From Actinomadura hibisca NBRC 15177 (lineage in GTDB: Bacteria; Actinomycetota; Actinomycetes; Streptosporangiales; Streptosporangiaceae), in assembly GCF_001552635.1 (NCBI RefSeq), contig NZ_BCRO01000040.1:1-64000 (forward strand): DNA of 64,000 nucleotides. Reading direction: 5' to 3'. Of this stretch, positions 50,217 through 59,388 are shown piece after piece. The notes under the pieces are model-generated. The model saw only the letters and a list, made by a program, of their open reading frames with translations. It was not told the origin of the DNA and searched no databases. Position 1 is the stretch's first letter. Every line of letters starts with the position of its first letter. Both the position numbers and the translations under genes were made by a program.

Positions 50217-51701
50217 TCAGGGTTGCAGTTCGCGGCTGATAGCGCTGCGGGTGTAGGCCTCGATGGCTCCTTGGAGTTGCTGGGCGGTTGGGGTGCCGCG
50301 GTAGCGGGGATCGGCCAAGCATCGCCTGACCAGGTTCAACGCGCCGAGTGAGGTGTCCAAGCGCTGTTCGGGTGGCAGGGTGAAGACCGGGCCGATCATC
50401 TCGGCCGCGCCGTCAAGCTCACCGCTTTGCAGGTGCGCGCGGGTGGCGTCGAGCCGGGCTAGTACTTCGGCGCCGTAGAAGCGTTCCTCCACCGGCAGTT
50501 CCTCAAACAGCGCAAGCGCATGGCTGCTCTCGGCGAGCGCGATCTCAGGCTGGCGCAGTTCCAAGTGTGTGGTTCCGGCCAGGTAGTGCTGCTGGGCGGT
50601 GTTGAGGCCGAGCAGACCACCAATCTGGTCGGGTGCCGAGACGAGCTCGCGTCGGGTGCGCCAGTTGTCCAGTGCCTCCTCGGCTTCAGCGACGCGGCCG
50701 ACACGGGCATGGGCACGGGCTTGCAGGAGAGCGAGAAGGACCGGGGCATTGTCGTGAACGGAGAGACGCAGACCATCGGAGGCCAGATCGGCCGACGCCA
50801 GATAATCGCCTTCCCAGTAGGCGGTCTTGGCCTGAACGACGCGCGCCCACGCGCGCGCCCCGGGGTGGTCGGCCGCCTCGGCGCAGGACCAGGCCGCGGT
50901 GGCATGGTCCATCGCGGCCAGATGGTTGCCCAGATCCCCAGTCATCCAGCCGAGCATCCCGCACGCGAAGGACGCCGCCACATAGAGATCGCGGCTCTGG
51001 GTGGGGCTCTGTCGTCCCTGGAGCAGGGTGAAGATGCGGGTCCGGGTCTTGCGCGTGCGCTGGAGCAGAGGGACCGGAGGTAGCCACAGGTAGGCGTGGG
51101 CGGTGCCCCGTAGGGTGCGGAATAGCTCTTGGATCAGGTCGTCGGTGACGTTGGTGGAGCGGGTCCAGTCAGCTAGTTCGAGTGACTCCTCGGCTGCTCG
51201 TGTCAGGATGCTGTCCGCTTCTCCTCCTAGGAGGTCGCGGGCAGGCGACAGAGTGCTTTGGGTGTTCAGCACCGGTTGCCGGTGCAGCGATGCGCGTACG
51301 GCGTGATACTCGTGCCGGTCCTCTTCTGTCATTGCAGCCAAGTCGACCAGATCCACCAGCCGGTCCCAGGTCGTGCCGTAGAGCCGGGCCAGCATCTGCA
51401 GATTCGGAACGGTGACGCGCCGCCCGCCGCCCTCGGCAGGCCACTGCTCCATCTCCCAGATGCGGGTCTTGCTCATCGAAGCGCGTTCGTCCAGGCGTCG
51501 GGCGTTGATCCTGTCGGCCACCTTTTGCAAGGACAGACCGACCCCCAGCCGCCACGCCTCTCGCGGCCGTTTGCCGCAGGCATTGATCAGGTCTTGCGCG
51601 ATCTGCTCTGGAACGCTCTGATCATCGAAGCCGAGCGCGATCAAACGCGCGCGCAGTCTTTCGATGTATTCGCGGCTCGCTCGCCGTGGCGGTGCGCTCA
51701 C
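50217..51701 (-). CDS. XRE-TPR transcriptional regulator (494 aa)
   Basis: The N-terminal 115 residues include an HTH (RLGVGLSLQKVADRINARRL, SMSKTRIWEMEQWPAEGGGR). The rest is a helical repeat array (AAWSCAEAADHPGARAWARV, YLAGTTHLELRQPEIALAES). I start at GTG 51701, which has GGGAGTG upstream; the longer frame begins with sequence unlike a protein. It is cotranscribed with the FAD oxidoreductase and divergent from the P450 operon, so it may control one or both. Confidence 0.8.
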   Translation of the reverse strand: MSAPPRRASREYIERLRARLIALGFDDQSVPEQIAQDLINACGKRPREAWRLGVGLSLQKVADRINARRLDERASMSKTRIWEMEQWPAEGGGRRVTVPNLQMLARLYGTTWDRLVDLVDLAAMTEEDRHEYHAVRASLHRQPVLNTQSTLSPARDLLGGEADSILTRAAEESLELADWTRSTNVTDDLIQELFRTLRGTAHAYLWLPPVPLLQRTRKTRTRIFTLLQGRQSPTQSRDLYVAASFACGMLGWMTGDLGNHLAAMDHATAAWSCAEAADHPGARAWARVVQAKTAYWEGDYLASADLASDGLRLSVHDNAPVLLALLQARAHARVGRVAEAEEALDNWRTRRELVSAPDQIGGLLGLNTAQQHYLAGTTHLELRQPEIALAESSHALALFEELPVEERFYGAEVLARLDATRAHLQSGELDGAAEMIGPVFTLPPEQRLDTSLGALNLVRRCLADPRYRGTPTAQQLQGAIEAYTRSAISRELQP

Positions 51702-52112
51702 CGGCACTCCCGCATATCCGAGGGGACGTCGTCTTCTCCAGTGTGCCCTCTCCCTCAGCATCGCCTGCGGCCAGTTGGAACATAACACGTCTGCGGCCCG
51801 GACGTTCGTTGCCCATAACAAGCATTTTTGCAGGTAGAAGTGCTGTGGTTCCCGAACGAAATGTTTGGAGAGCGGGGACGCGCATCAAAGCACCGACCCC
51901 GTTAGATCGACCTACCCACATTAGTTCCCTGGTGTCTCCCCCGATCTGACAGGCCCTTTGCGATGTCCCTTCCACCGACTTCCTCCGTGGGTGACCGACC
52001 AGTTTCCTCGCCCGACCTGCCCGCGCTTGCTGTGACCGCCGCACTGTGACCGCCGTGTGGTCTGGTGCCCCGCAGCCGGACCGCGCGGTCCCACCAAGCT
52101 GGAGTCCCTGCG
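51702..52112. other. Divergent promoter region of regulator and P450 operon
   Basis: No gene is supported in these 411 bases. The stretch near 51770-51830 is more AT-rich and contains two related elements (ACATAACAC and CCATAACAA) about 40 bases apart. They could be regulator or polymerase sites. I found no perfect palindrome. Confidence 0.4.
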
Positions 52113-53528
52113 ATGTCCCCGCTTCCCCCGCTTCCCCCGACACCCCCGGACCAGCCGCTGCCGTCCGACGGCCAGGGCTTGGTCGCGCTGTATGACCCTG
52201 GCGTCATCGCCTATCCCGAGCAGACCTATGAGCACCTGCTGGCCCGCTACGGCTCGCTGGCGCCGGTGGTGATCGCCCCCGGCGTGCCGGTGTGGTTGGC
52301 GTTGGACTTCCAGCGCATCACCAGCATCTGCCGCACTCCGCACCTGTGGACGCGCGACACCCGCGCCTGGCGCCTGTGGGCCGAGGGGCGTATCGGTGAC
52401 CAGGCCGAGATCCTGGCGATGCTGTCATGGCGCCCGAACCTGCTGTTCGCCGAGGAGGCCGAGCACGGCCGGCTGCGGCGGCCGGTCACCGATGCGCTCA
52501 AGGGCTTGGATGTGAAGTGGGTCGCGGCCCGCACGGGCCAGGTGGTGCAGCGCCTGATCGCCGAATTCGCCGCCGACGGGCACGCCGACCTGGTCGGCCA
52601 GTACTGCCGCCCGCTGGTGCGCACCATGATGGGCGAGCTTTTCGGACTGACTCCTGACAGCACCCGGCGGCTGACGGACCTGGTAACGCGGATCTGGGAC
52701 GGAGCCGACGCGCCGACGGCTCTGGGGAATCTGGAGCACCTGCTGAGCGGGGTGATCGCTGACCGGCAGCGGCTGCTGGCCACCGGGCGGCGTCTTCCGG
52801 CCGACTTCACCTCGGCGCTGGTGAGCGCGCCCGGCCTGGGCAGCGTGGAGGAGATGATCCAGACGATGGTGGTGACGATCGGCGCGGGCTGCGAGCCGAC
52901 CGCCAACCTGATCAGCTCCGCGGTCGCGCTGTCGCTGACCGACCCGGCGGTCGCCGCCGCGCTGGCCGACGGGGAGATGCAGCTTCCCGACCTGCTGCAC
53001 TTCACCCTGCGGCAGCAACCGCCGATCACCCACTACCCGGGGCTGGTGGCCACCCGCGACAACATCTATCCCGGTGTGCGCGCCGGCGACCTGGTGCTGC
53101 TGGGGCTGGCGGCGGCCGGTCTGCCAACCCCGGCCTTGCACCCGATGGATCCGCGTGGCCTGCACATCGGCAACCGCAGCGGGGTGGGGTTCGGTGCCGG
53201 GGACCACGCCTGCCCGGCCCAGCACATAGCGCTGCTGATCGCCCACATCGCCATCGCCGAGCTGCGTGCGGCGCTACCCGGCCTGAGCTCCCAGCAGCGC
53301 CCCCAGGACCTGCGGCACCGGCAGTCGGTCTTCGCCCGCGCCCTGATGGACCTGCCGGTCACCTTCACCGCCCAACACGCCCAGCGCCCGGCCCCCGCCT
53401 CTCGCACCTCGGCCCGTCAGCATCCGGCGACCGCGGCGTCCCCGCCCTGGCAAGCCCGGCGCACGACCCCGTCCCGGCCGCCGTCCCGGTTGTTGCGGTT
53501 GCCGTTCATGCGCCGGCGGTCCCGGTAG
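52113..53528 (+). CDS. Cytochrome P450 lacking the ExxR motif, CYP157-like (471 aa)
   Basis: The heme loop is present (GVGFGAGDHACPAQHIAL, Cys367), as is the C-helix HGRLRR and an I-helix-like GAGCEPTAN. In the K-helix the conserved Glu of ExxR is replaced: the segment reads HFTLRQQPPITH, with Phe297 where Glu should be and Arg300 kept. CYP157 enzymes of Streptomyces are known for the same loss and sit next to a CYP154. The C-terminal 50 residues are an Arg/Pro/Ser-rich tail. ATG 52113 has GGAG upstream. First gene of the 52-61 kb operon. Confidence 0.85.
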   Translation: MSPLPPLPPTPPDQPLPSDGQGLVALYDPGVIAYPEQTYEHLLARYGSLAPVVIAPGVPVWLALDFQRITSICRTPHLWTRDTRAWRLWAEGRIGDQAEILAMLSWRPNLLFAEEAEHGRLRRPVTDALKGLDVKWVAARTGQVVQRLIAEFAADGHADLVGQYCRPLVRTMMGELFGLTPDSTRRLTDLVTRIWDGADAPTALGNLEHLLSGVIADRQRLLATGRRLPADFTSALVSAPGLGSVEEMIQTMVVTIGAGCEPTANLISSAVALSLTDPAVAAALADGEMQLPDLLHFTLRQQPPITHYPGLVATRDNIYPGVRAGDLVLLGLAAAGLPTPALHPMDPRGLHIGNRSGVGFGAGDHACPAQHIALLIAHIAIAELRAALPGLSSQQRPQDLRHRQSVFARALMDLPVTFTAQHAQRPAPASRTSARQHPATAASPPWQARRTTPSRPPSRLLRLPFMRRRSR

Positions 53529-53619
53529 CGGGCGCGGCCGCCGCCGGGACCGCCGGTCCCACTCGCTCCTGCTCTGCCCTGTCCTGTCCTGTCTTCGCCC
53601 TGCCTTGAGGAGGTCTCCC

Positions 53620-54906
53620 TTGGGTTCTGACGATGGCCGTTGGCGCTTCCCGGTCGACGCCGACTTCAGCGAGCTGACCGCTGAGCTGCTGGCGCGCGGC
53701 TCGGTGCTGGAGGTCGATCTGCTGGGTGTGCCGGTGTTGGCGGTCACCGGCCACCGCGCCATCGAGCAGGTGCTGCGCGAGGCGACCACCGGCACCGCCA
53801 TCAGCAAGAACCCGGCGAACTGGCGGGCGTGGACGTCGGGGCGGGTGTCGGCCGACTGGTCGCTGCGCAGCTGGGTCGAGGTCGACAACATGTTCACCGC
53901 CGATCCCCCCGAGCTCTACAGGCTGCGGGGGCTGGCGCGGCCGCCGCTGGGCGCGCTGCGCCGCAGTGACCAGTGGCGGCCCGTCATCACCCGCGCCACC
54001 AACGCCGCGATCGACGACCTGCTCCAGACCGAGGAGCAGGTCGTCGACCTGCGGGCGACGTTCGCGCGGCGGATCCCGGCCGAGGTGATCAGCGAGCTGT
54101 TCGGCGTGCCCGGCCAGGACCGCCAGCATCTGCAGGAGTTGTGCTTGAAGGCGTTCGACGGCACCGTCGCCGACGGCGGCGCGGTCTACCGCGACCTGGC
54201 CGCTGTCTTCGGCGAGCTGATCCAGGCCCACGCCCGCCCCAGCAAGCGGATCGGCGCCGACCAGGTCCACGGCAGCTTGGCCAGCGTGCTGGGCGACGCG
54301 CACGCCAGCGGCCAGCTCACCCGCCAGCAGGCCGTCGACACCATGATGCTGATGGTCGGCGCGGGCCTGACCACCACCACCGACCTGCTCGGCAACGCCG
54401 TGCGCGCGTTGCTGACCCACCCCGACCAGCTCGCCGCGGTCATCGCCGCCAACCCCGCCAACCGCTGGACGGGCGTGGTGGAGGAGGTGCTGCGGTGGGC
54501 TCCCGCGATCGCGGCGCTGCCCTTCTACTACACCGCCCGCCCCTTCCGCATCGAGGGCACTCCGATCCCCGCGGGGGAGGCGCTGCTGCTGTGCTACGGC
54601 GCCGCCAACCGCGACCCCGACGCCCACGGCCCGCACGCCGACCGGTTCGATGTGGCCCGCCCGCGCGGGCGGCATCTGGCGTTCGGCGGTGGCCCGCACT
54701 TTTGCCTGGGTGCGGCGCTGGCCCGCACCACCGCCGAGATCGCGCTACGCCGCCTGTTCACCGACTGCGACCTGCAGCTGGCCGGGTCTCCGACGCCGGT
54801 GGCCGGACCGGTCGCGCACGGCTGGGCGCACATGCCCGTCCAGGTGGCCAGACGCCCCGACGCCCCGGCGCGGGCGGCACAGCCATGGGCCGGTGACGCG
54901 TCATGA
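53620..54906 (+). CDS. Cytochrome P450, CYP154-like (428 aa)
   Basis: All P450 signatures are present: ISKNPANWRAWTSGR and the WVEVDNMFTADPP region characteristic of CYP154-type sequences, I-helix MLMVGAGLTTTTDLLGN, ExxR as Glu289-Arg292 (EEVLRWAPA), heme loop FGGGPHFCLGAALA with Cys362. I start at TTG 53620 because AGGAGG lies six bases upstream. Likely a monooxygenase needing external ferredoxin; none is encoded nearby. It is paired with the ExxR-less P450. Its stop overlaps the next ATG. Confidence 0.9.
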   Translation: MGSDDGRWRFPVDADFSELTAELLARGSVLEVDLLGVPVLAVTGHRAIEQVLREATTGTAISKNPANWRAWTSGRVSADWSLRSWVEVDNMFTADPPELYRLRGLARPPLGALRRSDQWRPVITRATNAAIDDLLQTEEQVVDLRATFARRIPAEVISELFGVPGQDRQHLQELCLKAFDGTVADGGAVYRDLAAVFGELIQAHARPSKRIGADQVHGSLASVLGDAHASGQLTRQQAVDTMMLMVGAGLTTTTDLLGNAVRALLTHPDQLAAVIAANPANRWTGVVEEVLRWAPAIAALPFYYTARPFRIEGTPIPAGEALLLCYGAANRDPDAHGPHADRFDVARPRGRHLAFGGGPHFCLGAALARTTAEIALRRLFTDCDLQLAGSPTPVAGPVAHGWAHMPVQVARRPDAPARAAQPWAGDAS

Positions 54907-54998
54907 CCACCTTGACGACCGCCCCGATGACCGCCTTGTTTGCTCCTTCGCCCCGTCTGCTGGAGCACCAAGTCCAGCAGACGGCCTGCCCCGGCTAG
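54903..54998 (+). CDS. 31-residue peptide coupled to the second P450
   Basis: ATG 54903 overlaps the P450 stop (ATGA). The peptide is Thr/Ala/Pro-rich at first (TTLTTAPMTALFAPSP) and ends HQVQQTACPG. The ORF contains an 11-bp hairpin. Two readings are open: a leader whose translation governs the hairpin and the downstream genes, or a precursor peptide for the P450s. The lack of Trp or Tyr speaks against known P450-crosslinked RiPPs. It may also be only a chance ORF. Confidence 0.4.
   Translation: MTTLTTAPMTALFAPSPRLLEHQVQQTACPG
54954..54983. terminator. Intercistronic hairpin, possible attenuator
   Basis: CGTCTGCTGGA and TCCAGCAGACG pair exactly around an 8-base loop, inside the 31-codon ORF and between the P450s and the protease gene. 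It could terminate part of the transcripts or stabilise the P450 mRNA. Translation of the small ORF would melt it. Confidence 0.5.
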
Positions 54999-55086
54999 GA
55001 CGGCCGCCAGCAGCCGTCAGGCATCTGCCCTGATCACCACTGGCTCGATATCTCCCCGACACCTCCCACCACGACACGGATTCCAC

Positions 55087-56292
55087 ATGACCACCGGTTC
55101 CTCCGCCGAGCCCTCCGGCGGCTCCTCCACCGACTCCTGCCCAGCGACCCGGCCCCCGCGTCCGGACGCTTCCCACCCGGACGTTCCGGCGCTGAACGTG
55201 CGCGGCGCGCTCACCCGCATCCTGGCGATCAACGTCCTGGTCTTCACGGCCGGCGACGTGATCGGCTTGGACATGGTGGCGGATCTGCTGCCGCCCGCCA
55301 GCGCCTCGGCCGTCACGCTGCTGGGCACCGCCGCCTGGACCGCGGGCCTGCTGGCCCGGCGCCGCATGCCCCACCGCCGCGCAGCATGGATCGCGGTGCT
55401 GACGCTGGCGGCCGCAGGCTGCGCCCTGCCGATCTACGCCTCGCTCACCCACACCGACCACATCGCCCGGCCCGTCGCCGCGGTGGCGGTGACGATCGCG
55501 TCCACCTGGCTGTGCTGGATCGTGGTCACCGCCACCGGCCGCCCGCTGCCCGGCCTGCTGCCAGCGCGCCTGACGCCCGGCTCCCGTACCTGGCCGACGC
55601 CGCACGCCACACCGCAGCGGACCGCGCTGACGGTGGTGATGGTGGTGTGGATCTCGCTGGCGGCGGGCTGGGCCAGCGCCACCCTGTCCTCCGTGCTGAA
55701 CCTGCCGACCTTCGCCGGCAGCCAAGCCGACGCGCTCGGCATCACCACTCACACCGAGTACCTGGTGCGCCTGGTCCGAGCTGGCCTGCTGGAAGAGCTG
55801 CCGATGGTCGCGGTGGTGGTGGTGCTGATGACGGCGGCGCGCCGTTCGGCCTGGCAGATCATCGCGCTGTCGGTGGCGCTGCGCCTGGCGCCCCACATGT
55901 ATTTCGGCGCTGATGTGATCACTCTGGTGCCGTGGGCGGTGGTCCAGGCGTGGCTTTACTGGCGCACCGGCCTGCTGTGGCCGATCATCATCGGCCACCT
56001 GATCTACAACGTGCTCACGCTGGTGGAATTCGGCGTGCTGTCTGGCCGGCTGGTCGGGGCGTTTCTCTGCATCGGCGTCACCGCCGCGATGATGCGACCC
56101 GACCTCATCCCCGTCCGCCCCGGCCCCCACAACCTCGTCGCGCCACCGGCCACCGGCCACCGCCGCCGGGTACGGGCGGCGGTGCGACGAGCCCGAGATC
56201 GCTCCACACAACCGTCCGCCTCCTCGACGTCCGCCGCCTCGACGCCTTCCACCGCCTCGATGCCCGCGGCCAGCGACGAACCGGCTTCATGA
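55087..56292 (+). CDS. CPBP-family intramembrane metalloprotease (401 aa)
   Basis: Eight or so membrane helices follow a Ser/Pro-rich cytoplasmic start. The CPBP (CAAX protease/Abi) motifs are present: the Glu pair 236-237 (GLLEELPMVAVVV), His270 (LRLAPHMYF) and His304 with Asn308 (IIIGHLIYNVL). These residues line the membrane active site of Rce1-type proteases. Bacterial members process peptides, secure bacteriocin immunity or control anti-sigma factors. The C-terminal 60 residues are basic then Ser/Ala-rich. Its stop overlaps the STAND gene start (ATGA). Confidence 0.85.
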   Translation: MTTGSSAEPSGGSSTDSCPATRPPRPDASHPDVPALNVRGALTRILAINVLVFTAGDVIGLDMVADLLPPASASAVTLLGTAAWTAGLLARRRMPHRRAAWIAVLTLAAAGCALPIYASLTHTDHIARPVAAVAVTIASTWLCWIVVTATGRPLPGLLPARLTPGSRTWPTPHATPQRTALTVVMVVWISLAAGWASATLSSVLNLPTFAGSQADALGITTHTEYLVRLVRAGLLEELPMVAVVVVLMTAARRSAWQIIALSVALRLAPHMYFGADVITLVPWAVVQAWLYWRTGLLWPIIIGHLIYNVLTLVEFGVLSGRLVGAFLCIGVTAAMMRPDLIPVRPGPHNLVAPPATGHRRRVRAAVRRARDRSTQPSASSTSAASTPSTASMPAASDEPAS

Positions 56293-58487
56293 CCGGGACA
56301 CGCAACGCCGCCACGGGCGACAGCGGCGTGGTGGTGCAGACCGGGTCGATCAGCGGCGGCCTGCACCTGCACCCCGCGCCGCTGCACCCCGCGCCGTTGC
56401 ATCACGTGCCGTCTTCTGCGTCGTTGGGGCGTCCGGCGCCGATGATGGTGCCGCCCACCCCGTCCATGGTGGACCGCAGCGAGCTGGTGGAGCGGCTGCT
56501 GCGCGCCGGGCAGGACGCCGCGGCCGCCGACCGCCCGAGCGTGTGGGTGGTGTCGGGCGCGCCGGGGAGCGGCAAGTCGGCGCTGGTTCATCACGTCGCG
56601 GCCGCGCTGCGGGTGACGGCGGCCGACCCGGCCGCGATGCCGGTGCTGTGGACGGACCTGACCGACCCCGCCCTCCCGGCCGACCCGGCCCTGTCTGCCG
56701 CTTTGGTGCTGGGGTGGTGGCTGCGGGCGCTGGGCGACTACCCGCCGCCGGTCAGCCTGGCCGAGGCCGCCGCGACCTTCCGCACCGCGACCGCGGCGTC
56801 CCCGGTCGCGCCGATCGTGGTCATCGACGGCGTCGACACCACCGCGCAGATCGCCCCGCTGCTGCCCGCGCGCGGGCTGGTCCTGGCCACCAGCCGCCGT
56901 CGCCGCCTGCCCGGCTACGACCAACTCCCTGTCGACCCGCTGCCCCTGGACGCGGCCGTCACGCTGCTGACCGACCTCATCGGCGACCCCGCCCGCCGCG
57001 ACCCGGCGGCCGTGCAGACCCTGGCCGCCTGCTGCGCCGGGCTTCCGCTGGTGCTGCGGCTGGCCGCCGCCCACGCCGTCCGCCTGGCTCCCCACCCCCT
57101 TTCCCGTGTCGTGGAGCTGCTGTCGGCACCCGCCGACCCCGCCTGCGACCTGCCGCCCCTGGAGCATGCCGTGACCGAAGCCATCCGCACCGCCGCCCGC
57201 GAACTCACCGCGCCCGCTCGCCGGGCGCTGCTCGTGCTCGCCCATCTGCCCGGGGCCATGTTCTCCTCGGCGGCCGCCGGGGCCGCGCTGGCCCTGGACG
57301 CCGCCCGCACCGACCGGCTCCTGTCGGAGCTCTACCAGGCCGACCTGGTGGATCACGAGGACCTGCAGTGGTGGATGCGCAAGCAGGTGACCGACTACGC
57401 CCGCACCGCCGCCGCCCAGGACGAGGTGGACCTGGAGGGCCTGGACCTGCGGGTGGCGGTGGCGCGGGCGATCCGCCACTACCTGCTGCAGGCCGCCCAG
57501 CAGGACCTGGTCCTGGCGCCGGGACGGATCCGCACCGCCTCCCTGTACGGCGCGTGCCTGCCCCCGCTGCGCACCGCCCACAACACCGCCCGCGCCACCG
57601 CGCCCGCCGACCGGCGCGCGGCGCTGGAGTGGCTGGGCGCCTGGGCGCCGGTGATCGTGGCCGCGCAGCGCCAGGCCGCCGAACAGGGCCTGCACGCCCT
57701 GGCCTGGCAGGCCGCCGAGGTCATGCAGGCCTACCTGGTGCACACCAAGGACTACATGTTGTGGCGGGTGCTGTGCCGGATCGCGGCGCCCTCGGCGCGC
57801 GCGTGCGCCGATCCGGGCGCCCAGGCCCGCATCCACATGCTCACCGGCGTGCTGGAGCGCCAGTGCGGCGACTACGACCTGGCCGAGCAGCACTACACCG
57901 ACGCGAGCCAGTTGTTCACGCAGATCGGCGACCTGCTCGGCGAGGCGTCGGCGGCCGAGCACCAGGGCGCCACCCTGCTCCAGTCCGGTCGCCACGCCGA
58001 GGCGCTGCCGGTGCTGGAGCGCGGCCTGGCCCTCTACCAGGCCGTCCACCACCCGCGCGGCCAAGCCCTGCTGATGCGGCAGCTGGCCGTCGCGCTGTCA
58101 CGCACCGGCAACTGGCAGCAGGCCACCCAGTACTTCGCCACCGTCGACGCCGTCCTGGCGTCGCTGGACGAGCCCTACCTGCGCTGGCGCAACGGCCTGG
58201 ACAACGCCGCCGCCGAGCTGCACGCCGGGCACAGCGACGCCGCGCGCCAGGTCCTGGACCGCATCGCGCCGCTGTGGCCCGACCCCTCGGTGCCCGACCG
58301 CGCGCAGGAGCTGTGCCTGCGCGCCGCGATCTGCCTGCACGACCACGACCCGCAGCAGGCGCGCGCCCACTACGACCAGGCCACCGACCTGGCCGACGCC
58401 GCGGCCCTGCCCGACCGCCACTTCGTCCGCACCCGCCTGGCCGAAGTCGCCCGGCTGCTCCCGCCGCCCGCGCCCGACCAGCCCTGA
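56289..58487 (+). CDS. STAND/AAA-type NTPase with TPR region (732 aa)
   Basis: The N-terminus has a GDSGVVVQTGSISGGLHLH element, also seen in spirit in the NB-ARC protein at 21 kb, and a His/Pro linker. The NTPase follows with P-loop SGAPGSGKSALVHH near residue 95 and Walker B APIVVIDGVD near 182, then ATSRRRRLPGY as sensor region and GLPLVLRLAAAHAV. The C-terminal 350 residues are helical TPR-like repeats (QCGDYDLAEQHYTDASQLFT). A ligand-driven switch is likely. Coupled to the protease gene by ATGA, so the two products probably act together. Confidence 0.85.
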   Translation: MTGTRNAATGDSGVVVQTGSISGGLHLHPAPLHPAPLHHVPSSASLGRPAPMMVPPTPSMVDRSELVERLLRAGQDAAAADRPSVWVVSGAPGSGKSALVHHVAAALRVTAADPAAMPVLWTDLTDPALPADPALSAALVLGWWLRALGDYPPPVSLAEAAATFRTATAASPVAPIVVIDGVDTTAQIAPLLPARGLVLATSRRRRLPGYDQLPVDPLPLDAAVTLLTDLIGDPARRDPAAVQTLAACCAGLPLVLRLAAAHAVRLAPHPLSRVVELLSAPADPACDLPPLEHAVTEAIRTAARELTAPARRALLVLAHLPGAMFSSAAAGAALALDAARTDRLLSELYQADLVDHEDLQWWMRKQVTDYARTAAAQDEVDLEGLDLRVAVARAIRHYLLQAAQQDLVLAPGRIRTASLYGACLPPLRTAHNTARATAPADRRAALEWLGAWAPVIVAAQRQAAEQGLHALAWQAAEVMQAYLVHTKDYMLWRVLCRIAAPSARACADPGAQARIHMLTGVLERQCGDYDLAEQHYTDASQLFTQIGDLLGEASAAEHQGATLLQSGRHAEALPVLERGLALYQAVHHPRGQALLMRQLAVALSRTGNWQQATQYFATVDAVLASLDEPYLRWRNGLDNAAAELHAGHSDAARQVLDRIAPLWPDPSVPDRAQELCLRAAICLHDHDPQQARAHYDQATDLADAAALPDRHFVRTRLAEVARLLPPPAPDQP

Positions 58488-58519
58488 CCCTGCACCCGGA
58501 AGCCACCAAGGACTTCGAC

Positions 58520-58861
58520 ATGAACACCACACTCGGCCCCTCGGCCGACCTGCTGGGACACCTGGCCCAGCAGATGGCCTACACGCTGCTGTGGAACGCC
58601 GCCGCCGAACTGGCCCGCCACGGATACCAGGCGCACACCGCCCCGGGCCTGACGCTCTACCTCCACCCGCCCACCCGCACCGGCACGCGCCGCCTGGCCT
58701 GCCGGCCCCACGTCCTGGACCAGGAACGGCTGTGGATCTGCGAGGTCGACCTCAACACCGCCGCCGGTACCGGCAGCGACGGCGGCTGGTTGGTCCCGGC
58801 CCGCCCGGAGTACTGGGACGACCTGCGGACCGCCCTGCAGCCCCCGGGAGGCACCGCATGA
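58520..58861 (+). CDS. Hypothetical protein (113 aa)
   Basis: ATG 58520 with AAGGA upstream starts a helical N-terminus (LLGHLAQQMAYTLLWNAAAE), then a beta-rich part (YQAHTAPGLTLYLHPPTRTG, LDQERLWICEVDLNTAAG). It ends overlapping the next gene by ATGA. No family is recognised. The pattern of a short alpha-plus-beta domain ending in Trp/Asp-rich sequence resembles carrier or adaptor proteins only loosely. Confidence 0.65.
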   Translation: MNTTLGPSADLLGHLAQQMAYTLLWNAAAELARHGYQAHTAPGLTLYLHPPTRTGTRRLACRPHVLDQERLWICEVDLNTAAGTGSDGGWLVPARPEYWDDLRTALQPPGGTA

Positions 58862-59388
58862 TCCCGCAGCGCACGACCCCGCCGCAGCGGCTCTCCGCCG
58901 TCGCCGAACGTCCACCGTGGCCTGTCGCACAGCCGGACCACAACCGGCATGACGCGCCCCCCGACGTAGTGCCTGGCACAGCGTTCTTGGATGTCGGGCC
59001 TAGGGAAGCCCCAGTCGCCACGCCCAGCACCACCCGGACGCCCCGGCCGGTCGGTATGGACGCCGTCCCGGACCCGGCGGCCGAGCCGGGAAGCCAACAG
59101 GGGAGTGGGCAAGGGCGTGACGACGCGCCCGACGCACCCGACACCTCGGGCAGGGACGGCGAGAAGTCCGCGGTCCAGGTCACGCCGCCCGGCCAGCAGC
59201 GGGAGCTGGAGGCGTTGCGGCACCGCTTCAATCCCAGCCGCCACGACCGGCCCGGTGGCATCGGCATCCTCTACCTGCCTGGCCATCCCCGTCCCTGGAC
59301 CGCGGTGCACGGGCCGCACACCATCGCCGCACGCACTCCCGGCGAGTTACACGACCGTCTCTCCTCCAACTGGTGGACCCGCTCATGA
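58858..59388 (+). CDS. Hypothetical protein (176 aa)
   Basis: The first 110 residues are Pro/Asp/Gly-rich and probably disordered. The last 65 form a compact domain (QQRELEALRHRFNPSRHDRP, GGIGILYLPGHPRPWTAVHG, ARTPGELHDRLSSNWW). Start and stop overlap the neighbours by ATGA. The end domain is similar in style to the 102-residue protein at 60283 (both finish with a T-x-x-x-L helix after a two-strand unit), perhaps a shared fold. Confidence 0.65.
   Translation: MIPQRTTPPQRLSAVAERPPWPVAQPDHNRHDAPPDVVPGTAFLDVGPREAPVATPSTTRTPRPVGMDAVPDPAAEPGSQQGSGQGRDDAPDAPDTSGRDGEKSAVQVTPPGQQRELEALRHRFNPSRHDRPGGIGILYLPGHPRPWTAVHGPHTIAARTPGELHDRLSSNWWTRS

Noticed and set aside
56004..58064. Minus-strand open frame of 686 codons
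   Set aside because: Antisense shadow of the STAND gene; Gly/Arg/Gln-rich with no recognisable motif.
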